DNA of 64,000 bases. Source: Lolium rigidum. Its lineage: Eukaryota > Streptophyta > Magnoliopsida > Poales > Poaceae. This document shows positions 22,972 to 34,300 of this stretch, one piece after another (position 1 is the stretch's first letter; every line of letters begins with the position of its first letter). The DNA lies in assembly GCF_022539505.1 (NCBI RefSeq), contig NC_061514.1, forward strand, positions 250,282,124 to 250,346,123, written 5' to 3'. The notes beneath the pieces were generated by a model, which had not been told where the DNA came from, did not search any database, and saw nothing but the letters and a program-made list of their open reading frames with translations. The position numbers and the translations under genes were made by a program.

Positions 22972-23368
22972 GGGCCCTTCCGTGAACAATTCCAGGAAGG
23001 GTCGGTTCTGCAGATGCAATGACAATGCAAAGAATTAGCGATACTTGTCTTTGCTGAGGTCCAATGGCAATGACAAGATCAAGTCCATGATGGCAATGCC
23101 AAGCAGAAGTATTGTCATGAACAATGGCAATGCCAAGCACAAGCACCGTCAAGTCCACACTGTCATGAACTTGACATTGTCAAGTCCATCATGGTGCTTG
23201 AGCTTGGCATGGCCAACTTCAACCAGTGTCATGAACAATGGACAATGCTAATGCCAATGCCAATGTCAAGTAGTCAAGCACTCATGCACATTACCATGAA
23301 TCCTATCTACATTCACATCGATCTGAGCGGCCGGACAACTATGTGATCTACAATGTCATCTAATTGAT
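22972..23368. repeat. AATGGCAATGCCAAG-type simple repeats
   Basis: Imperfect reiteration of AATGGCAATG, GCCAAGCA and TCAAGTCCA words in both orientations gives many small inverted repeats. No gene is seen. Confidence 0.55.
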
Positions 23369-24182
23369 CTAAACAAGCGGAGGAGGAGGCGGTTGAGAGT
23401 ACTTATGATTTGGTGGAGCGAGAGCGGCCCAGTCGGAGGAGGAGGATGCGCACAGACGCCGGTAGATCCTCGAGGAGGTCGCACTCCAAATCCTGGTGGA
23501 GGAGGAGGCGGAGCCGGAGCGTAGGTCGTGAAGCGGGGCGTCGATGGTGTTGTCGGCTACCGACGAGCACGTGGTAGGCCGAAATGCGGCGGCGCGATGC
23601 GCAGCGCGCCATTCGGAGCGGCCGGACACGGCATGCCCCAAGGAATTGGCGCCTGCATTGGGGTCGACGCGAACCCTGGCGGGGGCTCCATCTCCCTGCT
23701 GGAGCCCGGTGCACCTGCCGCCATTACGGCCTCCCTCGCCGACAAAAACCCTAGTGGGGAGGGGGGAAAAACCCCGTTGTCGAGGGATCCACCGGTGGAA
23801 TCCCGGTGGCTTGAAGCGCGACGATGGCCGCGCTGCGAGTTGCCATGCATGCCGGCCTCGTACTCGCGAACATCGACGGCCGATTGAACACCGACACACG
23901 GCTGGATCCGTCGGTGCTGGAGCGGAAGGCGGCGGAGGAGGCGAGGAGGCCATGGGCGGCGGTTGATGCGACAGGGCGGTGACTGTCAGCGAGAGGAGTG
24001 AATGGGGTGAGAGAAGGAGGGAACCGGTGCCTAGAAGTGGGGAGCGAGGACCAAGACAATCCGGTGTCTACCGCGCTTCTCCACGCGTGCAACCGTTGCA
24101 CGAGGGCGTGCAAAATGGCACGATAACGGAACAGGCCCGCTGGAAACTGGCAATTCGGATGTTCCTCTAGGACATGTCCCAT
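23369..24182 (-). other. GC-rich block, possible captured exon
   Basis: Several overlapping frames are open on both strands. The minus strand reads proline- and alanine-rich segments beginning near 23953, but the most protein-like stretches lie in different frames and no splice chain or domain is recognisable. It may be a first-exon fragment. It ends shortly before the hAT element. Confidence 0.3.
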
Positions 24183-24466
24183 AAATGATTTGAGATGTAA
24201 TTAAGCCACAACGCGGAGCTCTTATAGACAACCAAACTGACCGATGGGCTCATAGCCTCAGGCCCGGCCCAAGGGGGGGGGCGGGAGGGGCGGCCGCCCT
24301 GGGCCCAAGGAAATTCGGGGCCCTCCAGATATATATTTATATTACTAGGCCCATTCAGTGTTGGTTCTTATGCTCCCAGGCTGGAGAGGAAAGCTCAGCT
24401 GGGCCTTTTCTTTTCACGAAGGGGAAAGAATTCCATCGATGGGGTGAGCGTCCGGCCCCTCGCACG

Positions 24467-25304
24467 GGCAAACCCTATACACCGACCAGGTCGGCGCGTA
24501 CCGCGCGCCGCACACCCCAGCGCGCGGTACGGGCCGACCCAGTTAGGTGCGGGCTGCCTCCTTTTTCGATTTTCTTTTCTTTTTTGTTTCTTATTTTCTG
24601 TTTCTTTTTTTTCTGTTTTCTTTTTTCTGTTTTCTGTTTTCGTTTTTCTTTCGTTTTTTCTGTTTCCTTTTTTACTTTTATTTTTCAGATTCGAAAAATA
24701 GAAATATTTTAAAAATTTAAATTAAAAAATGTTCAAATATAAAAAACCGTTCAAAATCTGAAAACCGTTCAAATTTAAAAATCGTTCAAACATGAAAATT
24801 GTTCAAACATGAAAAATGTTCAAATTTAAAAACCGTTCAAATTTAAAAATCGTTCAAACTTGAAAATTGTTCAAACATGAAAAATGTTCAAATTTAAAAA
24901 CCGTTCAAATTAAAAAATCGTTCAAACTTGAAAATTGTTCAAACATGAAAAATGTTCAAATTTAAAAACCGTTCAAATTAAAAAACCGTCCAAACATGAA
25001 AAATGTTCAAATTTTGAAAAATATAATTTTTTGAAAAATATTCAAAATATAAAATCGTTCAAATTTTAAAACTGTTGAATTTAAAAATGTTCATATTTTG
25101 AAAAAAATCTTGAAAAATAATTTCAAAAAAAATGTTAGATTTTGAAAAAGAAAAATATTAATAACAGAAAAGATAACAGAAGAAAGAGAAGAAGAAAAAA
25201 AAACGTACCTGAGCTAATGGGCCGCGGCCCAAACTACCCGACCTGGTCGCTGGGGGTGTGCGGCACCCCGCACGCGCCGACCAGGTCGGCGTATAGCAGT
25301 TCCC
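24467..25304. mobile_element. Mutator-like element nested in the hAT
   Basis: Long terminal inverted repeats of about 55 bp start GGCAAACC and GGGAACTG and share CTATAC.CCGACC.GGTCGG, then GCGCGT and CCGCACACCCC. A 9-bp direct repeat, CCTCGCACG, flanks it (24458-24466, 25305-25313), the Mutator target size. The interior is pyrimidine-rich (24560-24690) then an A-rich array; no coding is present. Confidence 0.85.
24720..25125 (+). repeat. GTTCAAA..TAAAAA tandem array
   Basis: Roughly 20 copies of a 14-20 bp unit of the form GTTCAAATTTAAAAACC, with CATGAAAA variants, arranged in higher blocks of about 85 bp. It forms the core of the nested Mutator-like element. Confidence 0.8.
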
Positions 25305-25621
25305 CCTCGCACGTACTCCGTATTTACGTATTAGATTCGGTTCGATCCGGCTGTTCGTGAACTTCCTGACTCGTGAGTTTCGATCGCTCCCAATTCTCCA
25401 ACTCGCTGAGTCGCCTCGTTTGGCTGGCCGGCCGTCGCTGATTCCTTCGAACCTTCACGGCTTCACCTGACGAAATCGACCACAGTTGTTGCAGCCAGGA
25501 GACGCGAAACCTGGGTATAGTCATCTAATCTCTGAATTCTTGATGCTCTGCTACACGTAGTCTATATGTCCCTATGCCCTAATTTTAGTTACAATTTTTC
25601 TCTTCTATTTTCAGCCGCGTT

Positions 25622-25828
25622 ATGTCTTCTAGAAAGCATTTGTCCGGTTTCGTCAAAAGGAGGCCGAGAGAGGAAAAAATTGAAACTATTGAAGAATTAT
25701 TTGAGATCTACGCTCCCAGGTTAAATGGTTTGACGACTCTATGCATTGAGAAGGGATTATTGGACGAGATTGATATTGATTCCATTGTCATGGACTTCGC
25801 GTCCAGGAATGTAACGAGAAAGTTTTAA
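25622..25828 (+). pseudogene. hAT transposase remnant
   Basis: A 68-residue frame. The N-terminal part (MSSRKHLSG...KRRPREEK) looks like the basic start of plant hAT transposases. It is fused to a C-terminal dimerisation-domain-like tail: LNGLTTLCIEKGLLDEID, then a DFASRNV segment. The central DDE/ribonuclease-H domain is missing, so the protein cannot catalyse transposition. An intron acceptor (TTTTCAG at 25614) lies just before the start, suggesting the first coding exon retained after internal deletion. Confidence 0.7.
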
Positions 25829-25995
25829 GGTAAGATGTATACAGTATTATTGTTATATGAATAACATTGCTATCAGTACATTTTAAGTCTTTTTTGTATT
25901 TTTTTATACATATATTTTTGAAAAAAATACTAGGGGCCCTAAAATCTAGTTTCGCCCCAGGCCCTCGAAAGCTCAGGACCGGGCCTGCATAGCCT

Positions 25996-27190
25996 ACCAA
26001 ATACGTCCTTGCTTGACGAGTAGGCTAAGATTAGAATCCGAGCAGCTCCGCTAATCTTCACACAAAAAAACAGCCAACGTGCGGTGTGCACTTGCGCGTC
26101 TGGCCAGAACAGATGGGAGTCAATGGATTTGCATCCTGCGTATCTTGCCAGAAAGTACGAACTACATCGCAAAATCGGATCTAGGCCAATAAAATTATGC
26201 AAGTAATTTTGCTGTACAAAATTGTAGAATTAGCATACTTTTTAATCATGAATCAACAGTTGTTGCAAAATTTTGGATCGACTCGAGATGCCCATTAAAT
26301 CAGCGAGACCACAAACTTTTTAAAAATGGGTCGACCTGTGGCCCCTACAATTGGACTTGAGGCCATAGGGACCAGGTCCAAGGCCAAGTTCGGGCCGCCG
26401 ACCCATTGTCATCCCGAACTTCCATACGTCTTAATATTTTGCTCTCGTCGTTGAGGGATAGGTGGACTTCAACTTTCGGAAGCTCCCAAATCTCCAAACA
26501 AGCCAAAAATTATTGGGCAAGCTGAATATTTGTCCCGACGATTTACTACGAAAAATTACTATCTAAACTTTAAAAAATACTGTCTGGAAGTTTTTTAAAA
26601 AAAGGCAGCAAAATATCTTGGATTTTATATATGTATAAATCTGTCACGTGCTCTTATTTTCGTCTCATATTTTAGTTTGCTGGCCTTCATAGTTCCATCT
26701 CACCTCATTTTTGCATTTGTTGTCGTCATGCACAGATGTGTAATAACCTCTAAGGTAAGTAAACCAGCCGTTTAGTTCGAGGTACATTCATTCCAAGGTA
26801 ATTGACGATCTAATTAAGCAAATATCATAATGTGTGAGACGTACTTCCATACGTTGTGCAGTTTAACATTTTTGTCCTGGTCGATCAGGGGAGAGCTAGC
26901 CGGGCTTGCTCACCAGCCGTTAGATTTTCCGGAAGCTCACAAACCTCCAAACAATCCAAAGAAACATATAGAACACCGATAACAATGCAAGCGCACACCG
27001 AATCCAAACAACCAGAAACAAAACTCATCTGAAATCCCAATGAAACTCGCCTTCTTACATATTGCCATGTTTCTTCCCTTCGTACGTGTCCCATTGTGCT
27101 ACGAAACCAAGCTAGCGACGCGTCCAAAGAGATTCAGGAAACACCATCAGTTATCTGTAGATCGTTCTTGCCGGCAATCGATTGAAAAAG
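25996..27190. other. Intergenic/promoter DNA upstream of the LEA_2 pair
   Basis: No gene or element end was recognised. The last 150 bases before 27191 should contain the leader of the first LEA_2 gene; no unambiguous TATA box was identified. Confidence 0.4.
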
Positions 27191-27775
27191 ATGAAGAGGA
27201 AGCCCGTGGTGATCTGCTGCAGCGTGCTGCTCGCCCTCATCGTCATCCTCGCCATCGTCTTCGTGGTGCTCTACTTCACCGTGTTCCGGCCGCGGTCGCC
27301 GCACGTGGCGGCCAAGGTCGTGAGCATGACAGTAACTCAGGTGGATGTCTTGGCTATCCCGCCGAAGCTCAACCTCAGCTTCGACGTGGCCGTGACCGTG
27401 AAGAACCCTAACTACGCGTCGTTCCGCTACGGCGACGTGGTGACGGACCTGAACTACCACGGCTTGGCCGTGGGACAGTCGGTGATGTTCGCCGGGGAGG
27501 TTGGCTCTCGGACGACGCAGACGGTCACGGCGACGGTGGTAGTGCAGGCGGACAAGGTGGTGTTCACGCCCGCTTTCGTCCAGGAATTGGCTGCCTCCGT
27601 GTTCAACCCGCCGTTGATGCTGCCGTTCGAGACGAGGACGACGGTGGCCGGGAAGGCCGTGGTGGCCGGGACGTTCAAGATCAAGGCGAGCTCGGCGGTT
27701 ACGTGCCTCATCAGTAGCTACCCTTTGACGGGGGAGAGCAACACGAACTGCACATCCACGACGAATGTGGGTTAA
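27191..27775 (+). CDS. LEA_2 domain (NDR1/HIN1-like) membrane protein
   Basis: An intact, intronless frame of 194 residues. It starts with a short basic tail (MKRKP), then one membrane helix at about residues 7-32 ending YFTVFRPRSPH, the classic junction of plant NDR1/HIN1-like proteins. A LEA_2 beta-sandwich follows (about 50-165) with the hallmark VTVKNPNYASFRYGD segment and several N-glycosylation-type sites. It most resembles the At1g64065-like subgroup. The family members are anchored in the plasma membrane and are linked to stress or immune responses; a specific role cannot be read from sequence. A TTG-initiated extension is possible but the ATG at 27191 suits the family. A second copy lies 384 bp downstream in the same direction. 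Confidence 0.92.
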   Translation: MKRKPVVICCSVLLALIVILAIVFVVLYFTVFRPRSPHVAAKVVSMTVTQVDVLAIPPKLNLSFDVAVTVKNPNYASFRYGDVVTDLNYHGLAVGQSVMFAGEVGSRTTQTVTATVVVQADKVVFTPAFVQELAASVFNPPLMLPFETRTTVAGKAVVAGTFKIKASSAVTCLISSYPLTGESNTNCTSTTNVG

Positions 27776-28159
27776 CCTTTTTCTTTTATCATCATGTGCG
27801 AGTGAGGAGAGCTCACACCATCACACGTCTCATATTACCCATTTGGATGGAGGGTACGCTTTTGTATAAAAGGTTTTGGTACTGTACTTTGTTTGAATTT
27901 TAAATTTAAACTAGATACCGAAGCTCTACGAAATAAATGTCTCGTCATCCACGAGTTCTCAACTTTTCAGATATATTATATCTCAATGAGCAGTAACTGG
28001 TAATAAATGATGTCTCAATGTAACATCTCATTAAGCTTCAGTGCCAACACCAGCACTAATAACAACAGTTCAAGAAACGCCATCCACCTCAAGAGATCAA
28101 GAAACGCCAAAACGCACAAGTTTCCCCGTCCCTCTTGCTTCCCGACAACCAGCTTAAGC

Positions 28160-28732
28160 ATGGCAAGGATCAAGAAGAAGGCCGCTGCGATATGCTGCTG
28201 CGCCCTGCTGGCGGCGTTCCTCCTGCTCGGCGCCGCCCTGTTCGCCGCGCTCTACTTCGCGGTGCTCCGCCCGCGCCCGCCGCGCGTGGTGGCGACGAGG
28301 GTGGACACGCAGCTCGGCGCGTTCAGCGTCCTCCCGCCGGCGCTCAACTTCTCCCTGACCATCGACGTCACCGTGCACAACCCAGGCCACGCGCCGTTCC
28401 GGTACGACGAGGTGGCCACAACGGTGACGTACCGCGGCGCGGCGGTGGGGCGGTCCGCCGTGCCTGCCGGGAAGATCAGGGCGCGGTCCACGAGGAAGGT
28501 CGGCGCGCGGGTGCAGGTTGACACGGCGAGGGTCATTCGAAACGGGCACTACGTGGTGGACGTGGTCGCCGGCGCGCTGCCCTTCGAGGCCAAGACGGCG
28601 GTGGTCGGGAAGGACGCGGCGCTCTGGCCGTTCGGGGTGAGCGCGGACGCCGAGGTGTCCTGCAGCGTCATCCTCTACCCGTTCAAGAGGCAGAGCAGCT
28701 CGCACTGCACCTACACGGTTCGTGTCACCTGA
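28160..28732 (+). CDS. LEA_2 domain (NDR1/HIN1-like) membrane protein, tandem copy
   Basis: An intact, intronless frame of 190 residues. Basic tail MARIKKKAA, then one membrane helix at about 10-32 ending YFAVLRPRPPR, then a LEA_2 domain with VTVHNPGHAPFRYDE. The order of motifs matches the gene at 27191, so this is a tandem duplicate, but its codons are much richer in G and C. The frame is open upstream to an ATG at 28007, which would add 51 low-complexity residues. I prefer 28160 because it places the helix where the family has it. Two cysteines near the C-terminus (CSV, HCTY) match those of the first copy. Function is inferred from family only. Confidence 0.9.
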   Translation: MARIKKKAAAICCCALLAAFLLLGAALFAALYFAVLRPRPPRVVATRVDTQLGAFSVLPPALNFSLTIDVTVHNPGHAPFRYDEVATTVTYRGAAVGRSAVPAGKIRARSTRKVGARVQVDTARVIRNGHYVVDVVAGALPFEAKTAVVGKDAALWPFGVSADAEVSCSVILYPFKRQSSSHCTYTVRVT

Positions 28733-29596
28733 ATGCTATGCGTCCACGAACCACGAGGAGCTTTTCCGACCGAGGTGGCTGGGCACACCGCCGTCTCTCA
28801 CAACTTGCAAACTCGCTTTTCTTTTGAGAAAAAGAGAAACGTATTGCACTACAGATTCAGATGATTTTGGCATTTTGAGTCGGATAGTTAATATGAAATT
28901 TCTTGGGTAGATTGTGTACCCTATCAGTAGACTTGCGATATCTTCCTATATATAAAGGTTTCTGCCAACATCTATATCTTGTAGGTACAAGTAGTAATAG
29001 TAATAGTCAAGCGAAAATGCACTTTTGATCTTGGGTAAAACTAATGCAGATAACATTTTCGTTTCTGCAAAATCTGGACGTCTGTGATTTTGCAAACTCG
29101 CCGTTTTATTTTCCATCCATTTGTGCACGGCTCGGTTTTGCTCTGAAATTGTGCGGGAGTCATTTTTGCTAGTAAAAAGTAAGGACTGGACTGTACTTTG
29201 TGTGCATGTAATTCTCACTGTATGATGTGATAAATAACACAGCGGTCAGACAAAAAACATTTCCAGCGGTTTAATCAGTAGTAAGATCTAAGATGTTGGC
29301 TTACTGAAACTAGATTTATTAGACAATTTAATGTCATCTTTCTGTTGTTGTCCTGTGTGAGCTTCGGCATCATAGAAATAGTATATATTTATGTATCAAT
29401 ATCAAGCAGGTGCGGAGACTGATCAGGGAAGGAACAGAAGGTTCCATTCAGATATGTAAATACATCAGAGATCGACCAGTTCGAAGCGGTGGTTCTACAG
29501 AGGCTCAAAAAGAGCCTCTATCTCTACCGTCGGAGTGAGCCAGGAGCCCAGGACTCTACTGAGCTGGGACAGCGAGAAGCTGGAGGCAATGGAGCT
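28733..29596. other. Intergenic, no supported gene
   Basis: Sequence downstream of the LEA_2 genes. A 7-bp perfect hairpin (GAGGCTC, five A, GAGCCTC at 29500-29518) is the only structure noted. Confidence 0.4.
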
Positions 29597-30625
29597 GGGT
29601 TTGTTTGTTTGGGCTGTGGCTGACTGGCTGTGAGAGGAAAGCTGATGTGCAAAGAAAGCTGTTGTCAGCTTTTCCGAGTTTCAGTGTTTGGCAATTTGGT
29701 TAGCTGTCTGGCTGTGAAAAGATGAATTGACTAAAATACCCAGAGTTTTGAAACATTTTACTAATTTTAGTTACTATATATAAAATATATACAAGCTTTA
29801 CATAATTCGCCGTTAAAACAGTTTATAGAAAATCATGTTTGGTTAGAAAAGTCCTAACTCGTCCCTGTTTGTGTACGAATCAAATCTCTACGCATATTTT
29901 CTGAGCTCAGAAACGAACACCAAAGACGGCACTCTACTCCATGTTGAGATGCTGCCGTAGCTAGCTAGCTTTGAGGAAGAGCAGCGACAAAACATGGATT
30001 TCTTCGAGGAAGTGCACGCATCTAGCCATGGATTTTCCAATCCATCCATGAAGTAATTTCTCCCCACCGCTTTGCTGCTTGTTTGCCCGCATGCGCTGCC
30101 GCCTAACTGCCGCTCGCGCCGGCCGCCCACCTGCTGCTCGCGTGCCGGCTGCCTGACTGCTACTCGCGTGCTGACGCTCGCCGGCTCGCGCCAAGCGCAT
30201 TTCTGCTGCTTGGCTGCGCGCTCGATTTCGGAGAGTAGTCGGGCAAAGACGGTCGGAATCGGCCGAAAATGGAGGGACGACGGCGAGGGATGGAGCAGGA
30301 TGGCGGAGGAGGAGGGTCGCCGGCGGCCCGCTGGGCTTACTTCGCGGTTGGTGGGGAGTATGTGGTGTGAACCGGAAAAAACGATTCGGTCTGGAGTTGG
30401 CAATCTTCTGTAAATACTTCAAACGAAATGGGCAAATGCAAAAAACGGTTCGGATGTTAGTGAGGAAGCTGCGGGAAGCACCTCAAAGCACCTCAAAACG
30501 TGCTTCTCTATATTTAACTATAGGGTGCTTTGGTTTTTGGAAAGCCACCACCCAAAGCCACCCGTTTGTTTCGATTCACTTGCTTTTTCCAGTGAAAAGC
30601 TGAAAAAAGCCCAAACAAACACCCC
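29597..30625. mobile_element. Non-autonomous DNA transposon, copy 1
   Basis: The ends read GGGTTTGTTTGTTTGGGCT and the complement of AGCCCAAACAAACACCC, a terminal inverted repeat of about 16 bp. Subterminal words (TTTGGCAATTTGG, GTCTGGCTGTGA, AATACCCAG) are shared in order with the element at 36276, so the two are one family. The interior is a GC-rich block (30070-30330) with CTGCTCGCG repeats and no recognisable domain. No clear target duplication was found, so superfamily (hAT or Mutator) is open. Confidence 0.6.
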
Positions 30626-30738
30626 TATTGTAACACAAATGCTCTTCAGCCACTTCCTGCATTTCATAATTCTTATCGTGAACGGAGGGAGTATGTAGCT
30701 AATTTATGTCATTTCAAATTGTTCAGGCCTACGGAGTA

Positions 30739-30822
30739 CTACCTCCTATACGAATTAATCAACGCTGGGGCACAGTACATACATGCATGAGCTCCACGCC
30801 GATAAAATGCGACCGGAGGGAG
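30739..30822. mobile_element. Short Stowaway-like MITE (84 bp)
   Basis: The left end is CTACCTCCTATACGAATTAA, the right end CGACCGGAGGGAG, both flanked by TA. A second Stowaway end (GAACGGAGGGAG-TA at about 30679) lies just upstream. It lies about 560 bp beyond the PDIL5-4 stop codon. Confidence 0.6.
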
Positions 30823-31379
30823 TATATATTAGTTTCTTTCCGGTTGTATCAAGCTCGTTATGCTTTCCTGTATAATTGCAATGGAGATACCTAAAAACAG
30901 CTAGTAGATGACATGGCTTGGAAATGGACCTTAGAAACGATACCCGCGAACTGTATACATTCAGGCGACCCAGTTCCAAGAGGTCCCTACCAATTTTCGG
31001 ATTTTCACAACAATCTAAAAAGTTGACCAATACCATCAATTCCACGGATCAGGACGAGAACAAACATGCATCAAATATGACAATTACTTGCAGTGTGTTG
31101 TAAAGAAAGATACAGTATATATTCAGGTTTCTAGAGCTCAATTTTGACTAGTCACGAGAAAATGCTGCATCTGCAAGGATTTGGCTTCTCTTTATTCCTG
31201 TCAAGTTACTCGGCAAAACAGTTAGGTACTAGTTATAACATGACGCCATCTTTCTGTCAACTCCCCTCCCTCTGTATATATTAGTTGTACATTAAGAATT
31301 GCTAACAAGTATAACTAAAATGTGACTAGCTAGTGCAACAACGAGGAATCGAGCACTTCTGAACATCTACCATTCTTGT

Positions 31380-34300
31380 TCAAATGTCCTTTCCTAGCTC
31401 AATCTTCTTCACGAACCGTAGGGTGTTGTGCAAGATGGAATCAAGTATTCCAGCGACCTAGAATTTACAGGTTACCATTCATTAGCCATGTATACTTGAT
31501 GCATTCAGATATATGAAAATATAAACAAGCACAAGTTCCCACCGTGAAAACTCCACCAATAATAGCACAGACATTTGTGAGGAAGTGGGAGAAGGATTTG
31601 GGAAGTTCAGTCACCAGGACCTGATGGTAAATGGGAAATGAGAATCAGTTTAGATAGGCTGTTCACATCTTAATGAACCAAGCAAAAAAAAAAAGTAAAA
31701 TAACATAGTAACAAGAAACCTACCTGCATGGGAGAAGGCTCAAAATGGAATTTCACCACAGGAACATAGAAGCTGTGCACCAAGCTGCTGTGTGCTGTGT
31801 ATTCATATTCTTCAAGCACTTTCAACTCCTTCGAGGATTTCAGTGTAACCAGCTCTGTCTTTACGATTTGTAGGTAATGCTCAATCTAGAATGACATAAT
31901 TGAAATAAATGGTATGTTATTTCCCAAGAAGAGAAACCATAAGTTTGGCACTGGAGAAGCTTCGATGCCTCATAAACTTCAGAAGAGAAGTGAGCAGAAT
32001 TTAGGGACTTACAGTAACATTTGCATTGATATCACCGTGCTTAACAATGTAAGACTGACCAGCTAATCTATCATGGTGTCCGCCAACATAGGGAAGTAGT
32101 CTTTTCAGTTCACTAAACATCTTTGGTGAGAGCATTTTGCCAAATGAGAACTGTGTCACGTAGTGGGAAACATTTATCTGAGATGGATCAAATGAGTGTG
32201 AACCAGATCGAGCTGATATTACAACACTCCCAGGAACCTGATGAAAAGAGCATATATTAACCAAAGACAGCATTAAAGAATCCATCCATGCTAGTTGCTA
32301 CAGCTATCAATGCTACAGAAACTTTCCTCACACATAAAAAACTACAGAAAATAGCACTTTGCAAGTTAGGTCAGAAGTTCACTTACCTTTTTGACCCTCA
32401 CGAAACCTTCTATTCTGCATCCGCTAGTCATTGGAGCAGGACGCTTTGCAGGATCAACAGTCTTGTTGGATTTGTCTTCCAAAGCAAGCACATGGGCATC
32501 TTTTGGAATGTTTGCAACATAAGTTTCCATTGCCTAAGATTCAAAACATACATCAAGGAAACAGCACATAAGAGTAGCCTACATAACAATAAAAACAATA
32601 ACAAAGAAGATTTAGCCTTTAGCTCTTCCTCGAGAAAACTAGTTCCATACACTTACTCGGGCAGAATATGTTTAGGATATTGTGCCGCCGTAAAGATTAA
32701 CCAAGTAGATAAAGTAATAACTACTATATGAAGTAACATAACTGGAAAGTAGGAGATTCACAACATACCGCGACTAAACTTTCAGTATCACGCTCCCCAT
32801 AGTACGAATCATGATCATGATGACCCTGGGTTTCTCTGTATACAAGTTGATTTGGTTGTTTATTGAACTTGGGGGCAAAATTAACTTCAAAGTAATGGGA
32901 AACAAAGGTTTACAGTCTTGGTAGCAACGTGATCCACAAGGTATCCAAGAAAAAATTGCAAGGTTTACTGTGCTTACTTCATATCACTCCCTTTGCGGAA
33001 AATGCGAATTGATGGGTAACCTTGTATATGGTGCCTGCATTTCATGAATTGAAGTGATGAAAATTATATTATATCAGCATGTTAATGTTAACTCAATAAA
33101 CAAGCATATGGGAGCACATGCAAGTAACAAAATCACAACTGGGGCATACACAAGAAAATATGTGAAACTAGGTTTTTCTAAAAAAATATGTGAAACTAGG
33201 AGAGGGGGCAAGTGAAACTAGGAGAGGGGACAGGGACATGAGGCTTTCATTCAACTTGCAAAATTGGTACAGAATAATTTTATATTAGTGGCACCATCAC
33301 AGAAAGCACATACGTATGAGATAAAATATTCATGCTTAGGCAACAAATAGACAATTTTGGCACTGTTTATTCAATATACAAGATATAAAAATGCTTCAAA
33401 CTCTACTCAGTCAAATAGTTCAAGATGGCACAAGCACCCAAAGAAGCATCATGCAAGAACACGCACAAGTAACTCATGCAAGATGGTGGCATCGTAGTAA
33501 ATTAATTAGGGATTTTTACAAGATTAATTGATTTCTCATGGTAGATGACAAATGAGGAATATGGATTCCACATTGCAGCATATCTGATATGTGTTCATTT
33601 GAAATTTGATGGTTAATTAGTGCACACTGACCTCTTACACAGTTCAAGTTCCTTGGTGCAGTCAACGTTGCCGAGAAGAATTCTACCATCCATTTCAGGG
33701 TCATATCTGTATGTAACAAAAAAAATCAGGATGGGGATTGAAAGTGTAGATCATGAAACCCAGGCCATCTTAGGGACAGACAGGGCAACAGTATATACCT
33801 CTCTCTTATTATATTCGCAGTCTTTTCCCATGAAGGTTTCTGGAGAAATATTAAATAATCAGAACCTTTTCAACTTTTCGATATAGACTAGGTAGAAGGT
33901 AACGCAACAAAACTAATTCTAACCAATCGATTGCTCCAGTAACACCAGGGGGCATAAAAGTTGACTACCAAAATGGGATACCTGGAAAGGGATATAATCC
34001 ATGATAAACATTAACTGAAACAATAAACAGGCTCCAACAGCCAAAATGTTAAAACAAAACAAATACTACCACCATCCCAAAGCTTAAGGCTTATAATATT
34101 TTTAGAAATTCAAACTATGTCAAGTTTGACCAAGTTTTTACCAAAAATCATTAACATAAAAATACAAAATTAATATCATTAGATAGATAATGAAATATAT
34201 TTTCATATGGTATCTACAAAATATTATATTTGGTGATATATTGCTCTAAAAGTTTGGTCAAACTTTACTTGGTTTGACTTTTTTTTTTAAAAGCCTTAAG

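Larger units (their letters stand above)
24259..25987 (+). mobile_element. hAT transposon deletion derivative
   Basis: The ends are CAGGCCCGGCCC and the complement of GGACCGGGCCTG. They are flanked by an exact 8-bp target duplication, CATAGCCT, at 24251-24258 and 25988-25995, diagnostic of hAT. Subterminal GGGGCCC and GGGGCGAAAC words also fit the family. Inside are a nested Mutator-like element (24467-25304) and a remnant transposase frame (25622-25828). Without the insertion the element is only about 880 bp, so it is an internally deleted, non-autonomous copy. Confidence 0.92.

Noticed and set aside
24720..25125. CRISPR-like array
   Set aside because: Repeats are contiguous, AT-rich and degenerate with no spacers, in a plant transposon.
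27182..27190. TTG start three codons upstream of the first LEA_2 gene
   Set aside because: Non-ATG start unlikely; ATG at 27191 gives the family-typical N-terminus.
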